From Hemibagrus wyckioides (taxonomy: Eukaryota > Chordata > Actinopteri > Siluriformes > Bagridae), in NCBI RefSeq assembly GCF_019097595.1, contig NC_080714.1, forward strand, positions 23,420,759 to 23,484,758: DNA of 64,000 nt. The letters are read 5' to 3'. Position numbers and translations under genes: made by a program. Shown in pieces: positions 48,313 through 61,714 of the stretch (position 1 is its first letter; every line of letters starts with the position of its first letter). The notes under the pieces were generated by a model. That model did no database searches and had not been told where the DNA came from. It was given only the letters and a program-made list of their open reading frames with translations.

Positions 48313-51300
48313 CTTGACCCACTTTCTCAAGTCTATGCATTAGCTATTCAATCCAATTTCTAAACTGTTTTTACAGCAATGCGTTAAATTTGTTATTTTT
48401 TTTGCTGAACATCAGCACACTTCCGCAACACATCTTGATCAGATTCAGATATCTTTGCATCTCTGGAGCCAAATGGGCTCGAGACCTTCACTCTGTCTAG
48501 ATAGATATTCCACCAAGCTTTTGTTTTGATCCCCGATTTCTGTCTCTGCACACAGAGAGGAAGATTTCAGTACACGGTATGTGCTTGGGGCTTTATATTT
48601 CCCTTTCTTTAAATTCACAGCCTGTAAGTCTTGTTTCCTGGCTTCGCATGGATGGATTTATCCTCCACCCCGAACAGGGGAAACAGTGACAGGGCGGCCA
48701 CTGCGCTTGTGTCAGGCTCATGCGCCAGAAAGCCTCTGAAGCAGCGACATCTTTGCTGGTTTCTGAGCCTTTAAAAATATGACCACTAGCAGAACTAATT
48801 AAAAACATCCGCCTCTTGATTTGCATATGGTTGAGCACATGGCAGCAAACAATTTGCAATGCATGAGTTAAATTCTTGAAAAATGGCTGAGATGTGAAAT
48901 GTGTGTGTGTGTGTATGTACAAGTATGTTAAGCCAAAAAAAATGCTTTATATGGGAAAGAGTTGTCACTCAGTTATCAAACGTTCAGAAACCCAATATCA
49001 AAGGAGGTGAGTGTGTTTAGATATGCCATTGCTACAGGAGGTGTGTGTGTGTGCGTGCATACAGAGTTGACATGTGAGTGATAGCAGGTAGTAGCGTAGT
49101 GTACGTGTTTACGAGCTGTGCGTGTATTTATATACTAAAGAGTCTGTCTCGTTCCTCTCCACCTCTCTCGTGTAACACGTTGGGAAGAACATCTCCACAC
49201 TTGAGACCTGTTTCTCAAAAGCTCTCCCATGAGTACCAGACTGTCTCCTGGCACGAAGACGGAGGACTGTGATTAAAAATTAATGACCCAGTTTCGTTGT
49301 ATGGAGAGAACAGGAGTGAGAGTGTCATGATGCAGCGCTGCATGCATGATACATATTTAAAAAATAAATAAAAATGCTTTATTTATTCAAATTCACACAT
49401 AATGTAGAGCAGATCAGCAGAATTCAATAGAGGAACATATTACGTATGATTATATATGAAAAACTGCTTATTTAATAATGAGCTTTGATAATGCAGAATA
49501 ATTGAAAATCATTATACATGCAAAAAAATCATGAAGGATATCTGATATTTAGGGGGGTAGAGTAAACCTTAGTATTTACCTGCCACTTTTTGACCTTGTA
49601 ACACCACACTTTTTATTCTTTTCTCTTTTTTTTTAATGGAAAAAGGATGCAGAACACAGTGCTCATTTTCACTTTGTGCCAGTTTCATGATCTGTGAATT
49701 CATACATCTCACATAAAATGTGAGATAAAAAAAAAACGTGAGAGAAAAATAAATAAATAAATAAGTGGATGGGACTGATATCTTTCGGGCAGTTTAAAAT
49801 ATAGAGGACACACTGTTTATTCAATAGCGTTCATATGCCTTGTTATTTTTCTTATTGCCGCTACTTAAAAATAAAAAGAGTCATCCCCAAACAGCTGGGT
49901 GATATAACCATACAAAATCGGCATTATTATATAATTTAGATATGATTATTTAAATAAAATAATAATAATAATAATAATAACACACTGATTTAATGTTAAA
50001 ATTGTGTATATTAAAATATTCATTTTAATTACATTAATTACTTTCTTCTTTTTCTGTCATTTTTTATTAAACATTTTTAATTAAATAAATAGAAAATATG
50101 TATTTAATTTATTATTTAAATTATAATCTTTATTATAAATAATAATTTTATATATTTTTTAATTATAAATAGTAATTTAGTATAATATTTAGTAAAAAAA
50201 AATGATCTAATAATTTATCATAATTTTTATTATTGTATTATATAAATTATTTATTTATATTATTTGTAGACATGGATATTTATATTGCAACATGGCTGTG
50301 AAATTGCAAACCTACAAACTACAATAGCTCATCATATCATATATAGTAGGAATCCCTTGTGCAAGGGATTTTGTGCTAAAAGGTGCGATATTGCTACCTC
50401 TGTAGATACTGACCCCAGAGTATCATTTTTAAACAGAATATTTAGTTTAGTTTTTTCTTGCTAATGTAGAGAAAAGTCGTCCATATCATCATCATATCAT
50501 ATCATCACGACTTTAGAATCAGTTCTTAAATTGAGCCGATATAGTTTCCATTCCTACTTTTTTTGTTCTCGCACACGGAAGACGAGTGGGAAATAACCAG
50601 CCTGTCAGTCACCTCTTTAGTGCGGCAGAATGTGTAGCTTTCCTTTTCTAGTGGCAGACAAGGGTAAACTGAGGTAAACTGCGTAGATGTGAGAATATAA
50701 AACACTGTCAGCTGCATACAGTAGGGATTAGCCTGGATAACAAAACTATTAATGCTGCAGCCTTATTATTTGTTAGCTTTATTTAGCATAGTTTAATCCA
50801 GGTACATATCTTAAACAGGTTCATAAACATTTCAGTGTTCAGGATTGTTGTATGTATTGGGGAACCCTCCCCCTACTATCTTCTACTATTCAGTTTAAGA
50901 GAATCTATTGCTAATTTAGCATCAGATATGATACCATGGTAAAGAACGCTGAGATTTCCTGTCAAGGTGTTTCACCCCGTAGCCCCTCAGACCACAGGAT
51001 GTTTTTTTTGCTTTTCACGCCAGGATGTATAAACTATAGAGACTTGGCTTCAAGGTTTTGTGTGTTAAGATGCTTTTCAGCTCGTGACGGTAGTAAAGAG
51101 TGGTTATTTGAGTTAACACAACCTTTCTGTCAGCTCCAACCGTCCTGTCCATTCACTTCTGACCTCAATCATCAACAAGGTGTTTCTGCGCACAGAGCTG
51201 AAACTTTTTTGCTTCTTTGCAACAATATGTATAGTCGTGTGTGTAAAAAATACTCATACCACCCAGTCTGACGCCGACATCCATGCGTGACATCTGTCAC

Positions 51301-51639
51301 TGAGATCACTTTTTTCTCAATCTGATGTTTGATGGGAACATAAACTGAAGCTCTTGACCTGTTTCTGCAAGATTTTATGCATAAAGCAGCTGCCACATGT
51401 CTGATTGGATAATTGCTTAAATGAGGGCATGAATCAGTGTGTGTGTGTGTGTGTGAGTAACACAAAGTTTTGTGTTATCTTTATCTTTCTATCTGCTTTG
51501 AAATTCTGTTCATTTATATTTATTGCAGCCTCTAACTTTCTACATGAACTTTCAGATAGAAGCCAGACAAGAGCAAGGAGAATGTTTCTATGGTAACTGT
51601 CACTGATGCCAGCAAACATACATAAATCTAGCAAAACTG

Positions 51640-52280
51640 ACTGTTTATATACTGTCTATAAACTTTGTTTACAGTCCTTCAGGATCTCACAAAAATGCTG
51701 TCAGAAGCACACCTGCACATTCATGCCCAGCCAATCACATTGCAGCAGGACAGAGCATAAAATCATGCAGATACAGGTCAAGAGCTTTAGTTGATGTTTA
51801 CATCATACACCAAAATGGGGAAGGTCTGTGACTTTAAACGGGCCATGGATGTTGGTACTGGTACAGACGGGCTTTTTACACAGTCCTGTGTGTTGAGGCT
51901 GGAACACTGTGTTGATCAGAGAGATCACAGAAGATTGACCTGACTGGTTTGAGCTGGATGAACTCAAATAAGCACTCTTAACATCAGTGGTGAGCAGAAA
52001 AACATCTCAGCATGCACATCAAACCCTGAGCTAGATGGACTACAACAGCAGAAGACCACATCAGGTTGTAACGCCTCTTAGCCAAATACAGGAATCTGAC
52101 TTGACTCTGATCATGGGTACAGACTCGATGAAACTGGACGGTGACTTGATGAAGACTGGAAAATGACCAGATGATTTGTTTTCCTTCAACCTGATCCTTG
52201 ATAAGAGGAACTGCATGAATGAGCAGGTTTACTGGTGTTCCTGTTAAAGTGGACAGTCAGTGTGAGTGCTCATTTCTGGT
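51640..52280 (+). mobile_element. Degenerate Tc1-like element, transposase remnant
   Basis: Contains the 5' untranslated part AATGCTGTCAGAAGCACACC, GCAGATACAGGTCAAGAGC and a start region AAAATGGGGAAGGTCTGTGA encoding M-G-K-V-C-D-F-K-R. Further on come AGCAGAAAAACATCTCAGCA, CAACAGCAGAAGACCACATC and GACTGGAAAATGACCAGATG (W-K region before the first catalytic Asp). Frameshifts and deletions abolish coding, and the C-terminal half is not recognisable. The assignment rests on recollection of a common fish Tc1-like family. Confidence 0.65.
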
Positions 52281-52664
52281 GACAGTCTGCATCTTGTAGG
52301 CGTGCATTAGGTGACTTGCATGTGCAAACATCCTGCATTTAGAGTGACATCGTGCCAGTTACTGTAGAAACCATAGTGCACATATTTAAGAGGGTTAACG
52401 GTACATACAATTTGGATATTATATCTGAACCAAAATTCTATCTGAAATATTATGTCTGAATAAAAGTGTATTAGTCGTTGGTTTTTAGTTAGGTTTGCAT
52501 GCTTTTCAATAGGTGGAGTGTGAGAATGTGGAGCAGTAGTGTAGGCGTTTCACTGTTATTTTTTTCATGTTCATATGGGCCAAGTGAGATGAGGCTGCAG
52601 GCTGGATTTGGCCTATAGGGCTCATGTATGACACATGAAGCATAGGCTGAAGTTGTATGCCGGA

Positions 52665-52845
52665 TTTCATGTATCCACAGAATATGTGGTAGCGACTGAT
52701 TAGAGGGTTGTGAGTTCGAATCCCTGGTCCACCAAGCTGCCCCTACTGGGCCCCTGAGCAAGGCCCCTAACCCTCAGTTGTATAAAATAGGATGAATTTT
52801 AAGTCGCTCTGGATAAGAGTGTCTGCCAGTTGCTAGAAATGTAAG
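52665..52845 (+). mobile_element. tRNA-headed SINE
   Basis: GGTAGCGACTGATTAGAGGG and GTTGTGAGTTCGAATCCCTG form a tRNA-like promoter region. Then come CTGAGCAAGGCCCCTAACCC and AAGTCGCTCTGGATAAGAGT, TCTGCCAGTTGCTAGAAATG. It is a close relative of 61715-61862. Confidence 0.8.
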
Positions 52846-53841
52846 TGTCTGAAATTGGAACTTTATAAAAACATAATAATGTGTTTTTGCTGTTTGTTCC
52901 ATCATGTAAAAAAAAGATAAAACTGTGCCACATGAGGAAAAAGATTAAAGGTGAACTACTTTATTCCTGCAGTGTTCATGTAGCATAATAAGACATCATT
53001 AGAGAGAAACTGTAAAAAGTTTGGCTTCACTTTTCCACAACAGAGTCATCAAACAGTCGGTAAATATTTTCTTCCTATCTATTATTATATGCTTTCTACA
53101 TAGTTCATTGTGAACATTTCATATCGCATAAGTGCACAAGAATAAACTCAAGGCCATCTCAATAAAAAAATAAATAAAAAAAATAAGACTAAACTAGCTT
53201 TATCTAATCATGACCGAGCTGAAACTCAGGAGTATTTAGTTCATAAACCTGACAAAACTGAGAATATTAAAGGCTAAAAGGTTGGTGTTTGATTTTGCTG
53301 GGTATTATATAGACTCAGTGAATAGGGAAAAGAAAGCAGCGAGTCTTGGAAAAGAATCAGTGGTTAGAGGCATAAAAAAAAAATAAAAAAATAAAAAAAT
53401 CAGGGTCCTTTGAGAGGACATGGAAAGAAATGAGTTTCTATAAATGTCCAATCTTACTCAGAACCTCTAAAGAACATGCGTAATCCCTGGTTAGAACTTG
53501 GTTTTGATAATGTTTGGGAAGGCTTGGTATTTTTGAAGCACATGGCTAAATCATGTCTCCAGATAGTTGTTCATTGCAGGCGCTCAATATCTGTAGTTAA
53601 AATGTAATTAATAACACATTCGATGGAACGCCGTGAGAGAAAGCTAATCAATGCCAGGGTGGTGTGATGCGTACTATCGTGAAGCAGAGGTATCATGACC
53701 ACCCTGAAGATGATTCTTTTCCCATAACAGCCGCTTGTTATCTTAATAAAAAACAACTAAATTGTCTAAGTTTTTCAAGTGTACTGTATGTAAACGTAAT
53801 GACTGTTACAAATTGCTGAAACTGGAGACCCCTTCCATAAA

Positions 53842-53867
53842 TATTATATTTATTATTATTAATTTTA

Positions 53868-53922
<55 letters not shown>

Positions 53923-53962
53923 GTTATTATTATTATTATTATTATTAATTATTATTATTATA
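53842..53962. repeat. (TTA)n microsatellite
   Basis: About 38 copies of TTA/ATT with rare interruptions. It gives a false poly-leucine frame on the plus strand. Confidence 0.97.
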
Positions 53963-53990
53963 TAAAAATCTCCTAACAGAAAGCATCACT

Positions 53991-53991
53991 A

Positions 53992-54045
<54 letters not shown>
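53991..54045. repeat. (ATCT)n microsatellite
   Basis: About 13 copies of ATCT, only about 30 bases after the TTA run. Confidence 0.96.
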
Positions 54046-54046
<1 letters not shown>

Positions 54047-54094
54047 GGCTGTTGGAGAAAGGACATTATTTACATTTACATTATTTACTGTCCA

Positions 54095-54328
54095 GTGTCA
54101 GCAAAATGAGGATGAAGTTCCCTTCTGAGTCTGGTTCCTCTCAAGGTTTCTTCCTCATATCATCTCAGGGAGTTTTTTCTTGCCACCGTCGCCACAGGCT
54201 TGCTCATTAGGGATAAAATAGAAATAAAACAGTTACTTAACTTTAAACTTTATAATTTTTTCAATACTTCTGTAAAGCTGCTTTGAGACAATGTCCATTA
54301 TTGCAAAGAAATTTAATTGGATTGAATG
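54095..54328 (+). repeat. Common fish interspersed repeat (TCTGAGTCTGGTTCCTCTCA type)
   Basis: Contains CTCAAGGTTTCTTCCTCATA, TCATCTCAGGGAGTTTTTTC, GGCTTGCTCATTAGGGATAA and GTAAAGCTGCTTTGAGACAA, ending in AATTTAATTGGATTGAATG. This order is seen in a repeat widespread in fish genomes. I do not know the family name or whether it is a SINE or the 3' end of a LINE. Confidence 0.65.
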
Positions 54329-54740
54329 TATAAGTGTTAATATTTGTCCTTGTTAAATAAAAAAATGTAAAATTGTTAGCTGTACATTATTTAATAGATT
54401 ATTCTGTATACAACCCTCTGAATGAGCCGTTACTCAGTCTCTCTAGGATTTTGCACTTATGTGCTCACAAAAATTCCTGCAAAATGAAGCATTAAGCAAA
54501 TCAGATATTATGAAGAGCTGTGAAAAATGAACACACATATTCTGCAGATTTTAGCCAGGCCATGTTGTCTGACATCACAACACGCATTCGGCCTAATCTC
54601 TCTGTTAGCAGCTATCATAGGGAGTAATTACATATATGATTTCATCGGTAGGAGTTTAAAAGAAGCATCCTGCGCTTGCAATTTTGCCAATTCATATTGT
54701 TTTCTGAACAAAAAACTGAAGCTGCATCACACATTTTGAA

Positions 54741-54781
54741 AGAAGAAGAAGAAGAAGTAGAAGAAGAAGAAGAAGAAGAAG
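54741..54781. repeat. (AGA)n microsatellite
   Basis: About 13 copies of GAA/AGA with one GTAGAA interruption. Confidence 0.94.
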
Positions 54782-56769
54782 ATAACGAGAACACAAATAC
54801 AGTGAAATCCTGGAGAGACTGACTGGTTACTATAGCAACAATATCATATTTGAATAACTTGAATTGCAGCTGGATCTACTGTCAGAGCTGCTGTTGGACG
54901 AATAAGTGATGAGATGAGCACTTTTTATCTCTAGTGAGGCTTCACATGAATAGTTTTCCTCATGTGAGGAAAGTTTTAAAACTTTCCAGAAATAGTATTT
55001 CAAATGGCAGCACTTCAGATATAGTGTTGTAACTAGGAGATAATTGCTCACCACGTTATGGACAACGCAATTACTAAGTGATATAAAAAGCAGACAGTTC
55101 CAGTGCCTGCAAAGTTGCCAAAGAAATTTGTGCCTGTTCTGTAAACCAGGTCATTACACCAGCTGATGATTCAGATGTATCAGTCGTCTCTGCCTTGGAC
55201 TGGCATTGAGGGCACATTAGTGGATCTCTAGGGTGAAACATCCATCCACCATGAACAAACCATCCGTTTACTCAGTGTAGAAGCCATCAGGGGGTGGTTA
55301 TACTTGATGAGACGCATAGATATGCTCGCCTGCAGGTCACGCCCTACCACGTTTATCCTCTTCAAGAGTCAATATAGGCATCTTATAATTCGGACACAGT
55401 TTCGAGTCAGGTTCTCTCGCTCTTGGAGACATAAAAAAATCATCACTGCTTCGCTGTCTTCACCCATTTGGAACCTCATTTTATTAACCCCATTTCCAGA
55501 GCCGCTTCTTTTCGGGTTTGAGTTAATTTGAAATTGATCTGGCATCTCCTCTGGTGTGAATCGCCAGGCAAGAAATGTGCTGTGAGACGATGTGAAAGTA
55601 TTAACTTCAGAGAGAGAGATTCAGAAATCCCTTTTTTTTTTTTTTTACCCCTAAAGGCAGTCTTGTTATTAATTCTGCAATTTTATGCTAATAATTACCA
55701 GGCTCTTTCGGGCATTTCTCTAGTATCCCCCATGCACAATATGTTGTTTTTGGAGTGAGAAGCTCTGCAGTTAGCAAATCCTGGACTCCTGCAGATGGAG
55801 CGCACTCATCTGTGAAGCCAGAGTAAGGAATATTGGGTATAAAATCGGACTGCGGTTGGAGTAGACATATCGATCTCGAGAGCTGGCAGTTGGGCTGCTT
55901 ATGGCTTATACCACCAAATTCCAAACTCTTAACAATGAAGTGAAACTTCTTTACTTTAGCCTTTACTTAGCCTTTGCAGCAAGCCAAACTGCTACTAATT
56001 AAAGCTGAGTATAAAACCCCCATCTTGTAGAAGATATGATGAGACGTGGTCCAGGTATTGGAGCTCATTCAGTCTTAATTAAGCTTGTCTAAAGACAACC
56101 TGTCTCATTTATCAAGCTACATATCAATGAATTTATTTTTTTAAATGGTTAGCAGGACTATTTACGCAAAAAGTGTCCATTGAATCATGAAAATCCAGTA
56201 TGTTCATTTCCTGTAAGTTCATTTGCACAAGTAGACTCTGTATTGTTAACCTGAATCGATTGGCATTTAACTGGATAATTAACGATGAGTTACTGCAATT
56301 TTTATATATAGACTGCGCTGTCAAGTTTAAATTGCTTAAAGCAATCCAAAAGAAATGCATAAATTAGGACTTATCAATTCGAACAAAAGAAATGTCACCC
56401 TATAAAAAGAGGAAGAGTGTTTAAGGTAGCTGACTCACTGCAGTGGATGAGCTGCATTACTGGATATTTAACAGGAAGTCTTTTGCTATTTGGTTCGTTG
56501 TTATTTCCAGCGCTTGCATTTTATGGAGTTTTGAAGGTGTCAAAATGTACGGTGAACACTTCCTACACATGCGAGTAGGAAGACTTCAGGCAAATTTTTC
56601 TTTCAGTAAAGCCTTGAAGTTATAGAATTTATTTAACCACAGCTTTATTCACTGATTCACAAATAAAAAGCTTCTATTTCCAGAACTGCATAATATTTGT
56701 TTTTAAAAGTACGCTTACTATGACGTTTCTTTGTACAACGTCCGACATGACCTCCCTCTTATTTTTCAG

Positions 56770-56949
56770 GTCTGAAGCGGATTCATGCCCTGACCATTCA
56801 GGCTAATTATGAGTTGAGGATTGACCTGGAGGACTTTGAGAACAGCACTTCCTTCGCGCAGTATGGATCCTTCGGAGTTGGATTGTTCTCCGTTGACCCG
56901 GACGAGGACGGCTACCCGTTGAGCATAGCGGACTACTCAGGAACCGCTG
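56770..56949 (+). CDS. fibcd1: fibcd1 exon: fibrinogen-related domain, with N-glycan sequon
   Basis: A 180-base exon (phase 1 in and out) between CTTATTTTTCAG and G|GTAGGT. Its first two bases complete the glycine codon begun at 35336. The peptide reads LKRIHALTIQANYELRIDLE, DFENSTSFAQYGSFGVGLFS, VDPDEDGYPLSIADYSGTAG. The N-S-T sequon matches human F-E-N-G-T. Human FIBCD1 reads LKRIHALTTQAAYELHVDLE here. The next exon should start D-S-L-L-K-H-S-G and carry the acetyl-binding pocket and the terminal cysteines. I could not find it before 64000. Confidence 0.96.
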
Positions 56950-58244
56950 GTAGGTTCATTCTTTGTCCGGAGAGCTTTAGTATTCAGCAGCTATAGTGAG
57001 GACTCTGTATCCTAGCCTCTTTTAGATTCATGGAGAAGGAGGAACCCTTTCACAAATGCATTATACTGAAATGCTTTATGGAGTGTAAAATTCTGTCTAT
57101 TCTAAAGACACATGCGGTACAAAAGAGCTGCACACTACCCAGCCTTTTTCCTCTGGCAAAAAAAATGGGCTGACCTTTGTTTGGTATGCTGTAATTGTAA
57201 AAAAAAAAAAAAAACTGCGGTAAAATGTGGGTTTTCTTTTCTTCAGAGGCTGAGGGATGGGACAAGCAAAATTGACATTTGGGCCAAAATGGAGTTCAGA
57301 TGAATTTGTTTAAAGATTCTGTGAGATCTTTGTTCAGCAATCATCTCCGAATACGTTAAATTTGACTATAATTTCTCTCTGCTACCATAATGTTTGGAAT
57401 CAAATAAAATGGAGAAATTTCTGTTTAATATTATAATAATAATTAGACATAGAAATGTAAACCTAGCTATAGACAGGCTTTACCCGCACCGTCCTCAAGT
57501 CAGTAATTGGGTTTCTTCTTTGACCTGTTCTGGGTTCCTCGTTTCCGTCTCCAGCCTAACTTACAGATCTGACCTTCAGAGCACCGAAAAGAGCAGTGAT
57601 AATGAAGCATCACGATGCATACAGTAAATGGTATTTCAAGAAAGCAGACAGTTCATTATTATGGGAGTCATAAACAAACACTCTATTAACATAAATCAGG
57701 GAGAGAAGGCTGCTTACACTCTTCTCTAATTAACCAGGATGCCTTCAGGTTTCTGATTCAAAACATCCATAATGCAGCAATTCCTGCTCTTATTATTTAA
57801 AAGCTAAGTTGGATCAGCCTTCACATTCTCCCTGATTGGGTTTTTCTTTTCTCAAAAATAGCATTCTTTTCCTATGCCACAGAAATCTAGTGCTGGAATT
57901 TATCATTTGTTTGTTACGATAAAATAGCAGCAAAAAAAGTCAGTTAATGATCCTCATATTTATCTGTTATTCCAATATTTTTGCCCTCTTTTGTCACCTC
58001 TAGCTGTGTATATCTCTATTAATCGTTACTTCTATCTCAATCACGACTATCTGTGCATCATAAATTAACCATCGTATGAGGGATAGCTTCACTTAACAGC
58101 AGGATCTAAAGTACTTCAAAGCTTTAGTTTAGTTCAGGAAGAGCTCAGAGGAGGAAAAAAACCCCCACAAAATTGTGAACAAGAAATGAATACACAAAGA
58201 TGTACGAGTTATAGTGACTGAAGGCTGGGGTTATTGAATGCTAT

Positions 58245-58345
58245 CTTATATAACAGCGCAGATTCTTCAGATCCGATTGGTCAGAAGGGGTTTATTCGTT
58301 TTCTAGTACAGAGGCTCAGAAAGCAGTGCCGGCTCTGAGGTTTAA
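58245..58345. repeat. Short interspersed repeat, relative of 41716-41820
   Basis: TCCGATTGGTCAGAAGGGGT, TTATTCGTTTTCTAGTACAG and AGGCTCAGAAAGCAGTGC align with the copy at 41716. It is non-coding. Confidence 0.5.
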
Positions 58346-59019
58346 TATATAATTAATTCGGTTGCTTTGAAATGTTTTTGTTTCTATAGCAACGACACAA
58401 GGACTTTACTGGATTCTCCACGTCAGCTAAGCTTAATAAAACGGTGTTGGTATTTAACAAGGAAAAATATATACAAGTTTGAAGCATTTCTAGAAGGAAT
58501 CTCCAGTGTTAGCATGTTGTTAGAGGACAGTGAAACGTGTGCTAACCAGTTATGTAACACGAGCATGAGCCCACATACAGAGTGCCATTCAGTTTTTTCG
58601 CATGTATGTAGCGTGTGACGTTGCTTTTATAAAATACTTTTACAATTTATTTACACAATAGATCTATAAACAAGACATTAATATCGAGTAAGTTCCATTT
58701 CAGACACAATATGCTCAGTTGTTCTGTTTATTTTTGCTCTGCTAGCAGAAATAGATCTACACTCACTTTACAGTGTGCTGGCTAGCTTGCTAGCAAGCTC
58801 ACATTGATTTGTACAGTCCTGTTGAAGGAGTTTCTGGTAAAAGTCTTCCATTTCATCTTCATCTGATGAGCGGTCATTCATTTCAACTAATTGTTGAATG
58901 AGGAATAAAATAAAACTTCGAACATATAGTACTGCAGCGAATTTGTTAAAAACACATCATTATCGGCTTGCTCTGTGGCGGAATATAGAGGCAGACATCG
59001 ACTGTTAGGTTGACTCTTA

Positions 59020-59440
59020 CTGATAAAAGATAAAGCAGTCTTTTACAACGTGACCCATCTCATTCGCCCTTGGCATTTTTCTCCCGTCCCGACATAATGC
59101 AGAAAGGGGAAGAAGAGAAAGGGAAACATTCAAGCAATGAAATAAATGAACTGACAGACCTGATAAAAGATAAAGCCGCCTTTTACAATGTGACCCATCT
59201 TTACATTTTTTAAATAAACGTTATGTGCCATAATATTAGTACGTGTTCCAAGCTCACGGACCCAGACATAACCTTATATGACGGGAAAACATAAAAATAA
59301 TCAAACAAATCGAGAAAATAATATCTTAAAATGACAAGTTTAAATGTTTTGTTTTTAGAATAAAGATTGAATTAGATTAATTATGGCTTAATATAAACCT
59401 ACCTCTCCCATCCGGACAGAAATGCAGAAAGGGAAGAGGA
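59020..59440. repeat. Local imperfect direct repeats
   Basis: ATAAAAGATAAAGC(A/C)G(T/C)CTTTTACAA occurs at 59023 and 59162, each followed by TGTGACCCATCT or CGTGACCCATCT. A CTCCC(G/A)TCC(C)GACA...ATGCAGAAAGGG segment occurs at 59081 and 59404. Order and spacing suggest a partly eroded local duplication. Confidence 0.7.
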
Positions 59441-59766
59441 GGAGCTAAGACAGGAAATTACAGTGTCAGAAAATTTAAAAGGGAAGGCGCACACATACAT
59501 ACAAGCACATCCGGTATACATTTGAACATTCTGTGTAATGCTAAATATAATACGCTCAGGCTGTGTACTTTCCATACCTGTTACAACCAGCACAAATTCC
59601 ACACCAGCACAAATAATAATAATAATAATAACAACCTGGATTTTTGAATTTTCAAAGAAGCCCAAAAGATAAATCCAGGATAAATTCATGCTAAATTTAC
59701 TGACCACTGTCAAAGAACGGTCTCTGATTGGGTGTCATAATGAAAGAAAACACAGATTAATTCAGG

Positions 59767-59769
<3 letters not shown>

Positions 59770-59840
<71 letters not shown>
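59770..59840. repeat. (TA)n microsatellite
   Basis: About 35 TA copies, uninterrupted. Confidence 0.96.
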
Positions 59841-59846
<6 letters not shown>

Positions 59847-60480
59847 TAGAATATATTAGAAACAAATGTTTAATGACTGACATGAATAAATATCTAAATG
59901 AATAAATATCTTGTGTAGTGTTCTGGCTGATCTAATAAATCAGAGCTAATAATACACTGTTAATTACATTCCGATAACAACAAATTCCATTAGTATTTTT
60001 ATTAATACTGTATTTTCTTAAATAAAAATGAATAGATTCAAAGGCCATTGCAAATCAACTAAACAACTAAACATCTTCACAATGGCAATGTACAAGCCCA
60101 AATGTATTAAAACCAGACTGATAGAAGAAAAAAAATGACATTATAATGACATAGCTGTCGTAAAAATGGTTGCTGGTGGGATTATTGTATTTGTGACAAA
60201 GCATGAGGAGATTTTTATTCCGTACGTGTTGGTCTCTTATCTTGTCTATTTTGGAGTTCAAGCTTTTCAACCAGCTAATAGAATTGCCTACACTTTTTAG
60301 GGCTTCAAAACTGAGTGAATCCAATTACAGATTTTCTTTCTTTCCCCGACTTTCTAAGATTAAAACAACTGCAAACTCATTTTTTGATTTGCTGCTCGCC
60401 GTCTTCAGAAATCCGTGAAGTAAAATTATTGCACTTCCTCTGTGAAAAAGCTTTTTCAGACACCGTTGTGCATCAAATAG

Positions 60481-60509
60481 TATGTGTGTATGTGTGTGTG
60501 TGTGTGTTT
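60481..60509. repeat. (GT)n microsatellite
   Basis: A GT run with one TATGT interruption. It yields a false V-C-V-C frame. Confidence 0.93.
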
Positions 60510-61714
60510 TTGCTACCTTTCAAATGAATAAAATGCATCCGCTTTGGTGTGCGGTGGCCTTAAGTCTGGAGGGTGTCTACACCATTACCCGCTACGTTGT
60601 GCGAGCGAATCTGGTTCATAGGCTTGGAGAGAAAAAAACAGAAACCCATGAAATGCAATTTTTCTGAAAGGCAGATTGAGGTTATGTTTGGGGTGAAAAA
60701 GTTCTGTATCCGCGACAACCTAAATAATAGTGTGTCCAACAAATGGAAGTCCGCTCCACAGAGCCCAGACATCACCAAAATGAGAAATCGAAGTTTGGAC
60801 AGGAGGTTTAAGTTTTGGGGGCAAGTAGCAGGCAGTTTAATGGTTAGTGCAGTTAGCCTCCCATAATCTTGGCTTACTGTTTAGAAGGATATTATGTGGA
60901 TAATCAGGTGTTAATTTGATCCCTGATACAACAGGAAGTGGAAGATGTTTAGTCAGAAGACCTCTCATGAAGCCATACTTGGATCAAAAACTAGCACCCG
61001 CCGTTATTATCAACCATTTAGATTCTTAAAAGGTGTTAAAAAAGAGGCCATGCGATGGTTTTAAAGCCTTTATACAGTAACAGATCAAATGTGAATAAAA
61101 TTGTTCATCCTAAAGGGTAATTCATAAAGGAAAAAGGACACAGACTATAAAACACACACATTTTCTTGTGATAGCAGCTACGTTCACTTCCCACCAACTT
61201 TATCTAGGTGAACTTTGTCCTTTGAATTCACAAGCTTAAGTCTTGTGAGCAAACAGATGTGGAGAGAGCAGCACCGTGCCTTATAATCAGTAAAAAGCAC
61301 AGGCCTGAAAGCGCTGCTTATTATTTGTGTATATCTGTTGGCACAAAGCCGCTGACATGCACCAGGGTTTTTGTGGTAAAATTCAGATTTTTGTGTCTGC
61401 CTTCTATGACATTCTTCTGTAGCACACTTCTGTAGTAAAAGCATGCATAATCCTCATCTAATGTATTCATCATGAGCTTTATTTTGTGATTAACTGTACG
61501 AGTAAATGGGTATTTAAATTATATTCAGGTGCTTCAGTATTGAAGTATCAATACAGAGCCCTTTAACATGGTGTAGCATTGGTACATCAACAACAAATGT
61601 GTCAGTAAATGATGATTGAGTGTACGAATAGAATATTCTAGAATGAAATTATACACATTTCTGAAATTAGTTATGCTTTGAAATGTGCGAATATCCAACT
61701 GTAGTCGTAGTAAG

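Larger units (their letters stand above)
35337..56769 (+). other. fibcd1: fibcd1 intron, 21.4 kb
   Basis: Donor GTAAAT and acceptor CTTATTTTTCAG, phase 1. It holds a truncated Tc1-like element, a tandem duplication with a pyrimidine tract, GA, CA, CT, ATA, TTA, ATCT and AGA microsatellites, Tc1 remnants (40880, 47452, 51640), SINEs (42473, 44725, 52665), a fish interspersed repeat (54095) and a minisatellite (45155). No recognisable feature was seen in 37880-40206, 41123-41715, 41821-42472, 42726-44570, 46192-47451, 48313-51639, 52846-53840, 54329-54740 and 54782-56769. Within 49900-50260 the sequence is extremely AT-rich. Confidence 0.85.

Noticed and set aside
52680..52740. Possible tRNA gene (B-box GAGTTCGAATCCC)
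   Set aside because: Followed by a standard fish SINE body and lacking a full cloverleaf; the same holds for the heads at 15946, 24450 and 61715.
53762..53965. Frame with a poly-leucine stretch
   Set aside because: Translation of the TTA microsatellite.
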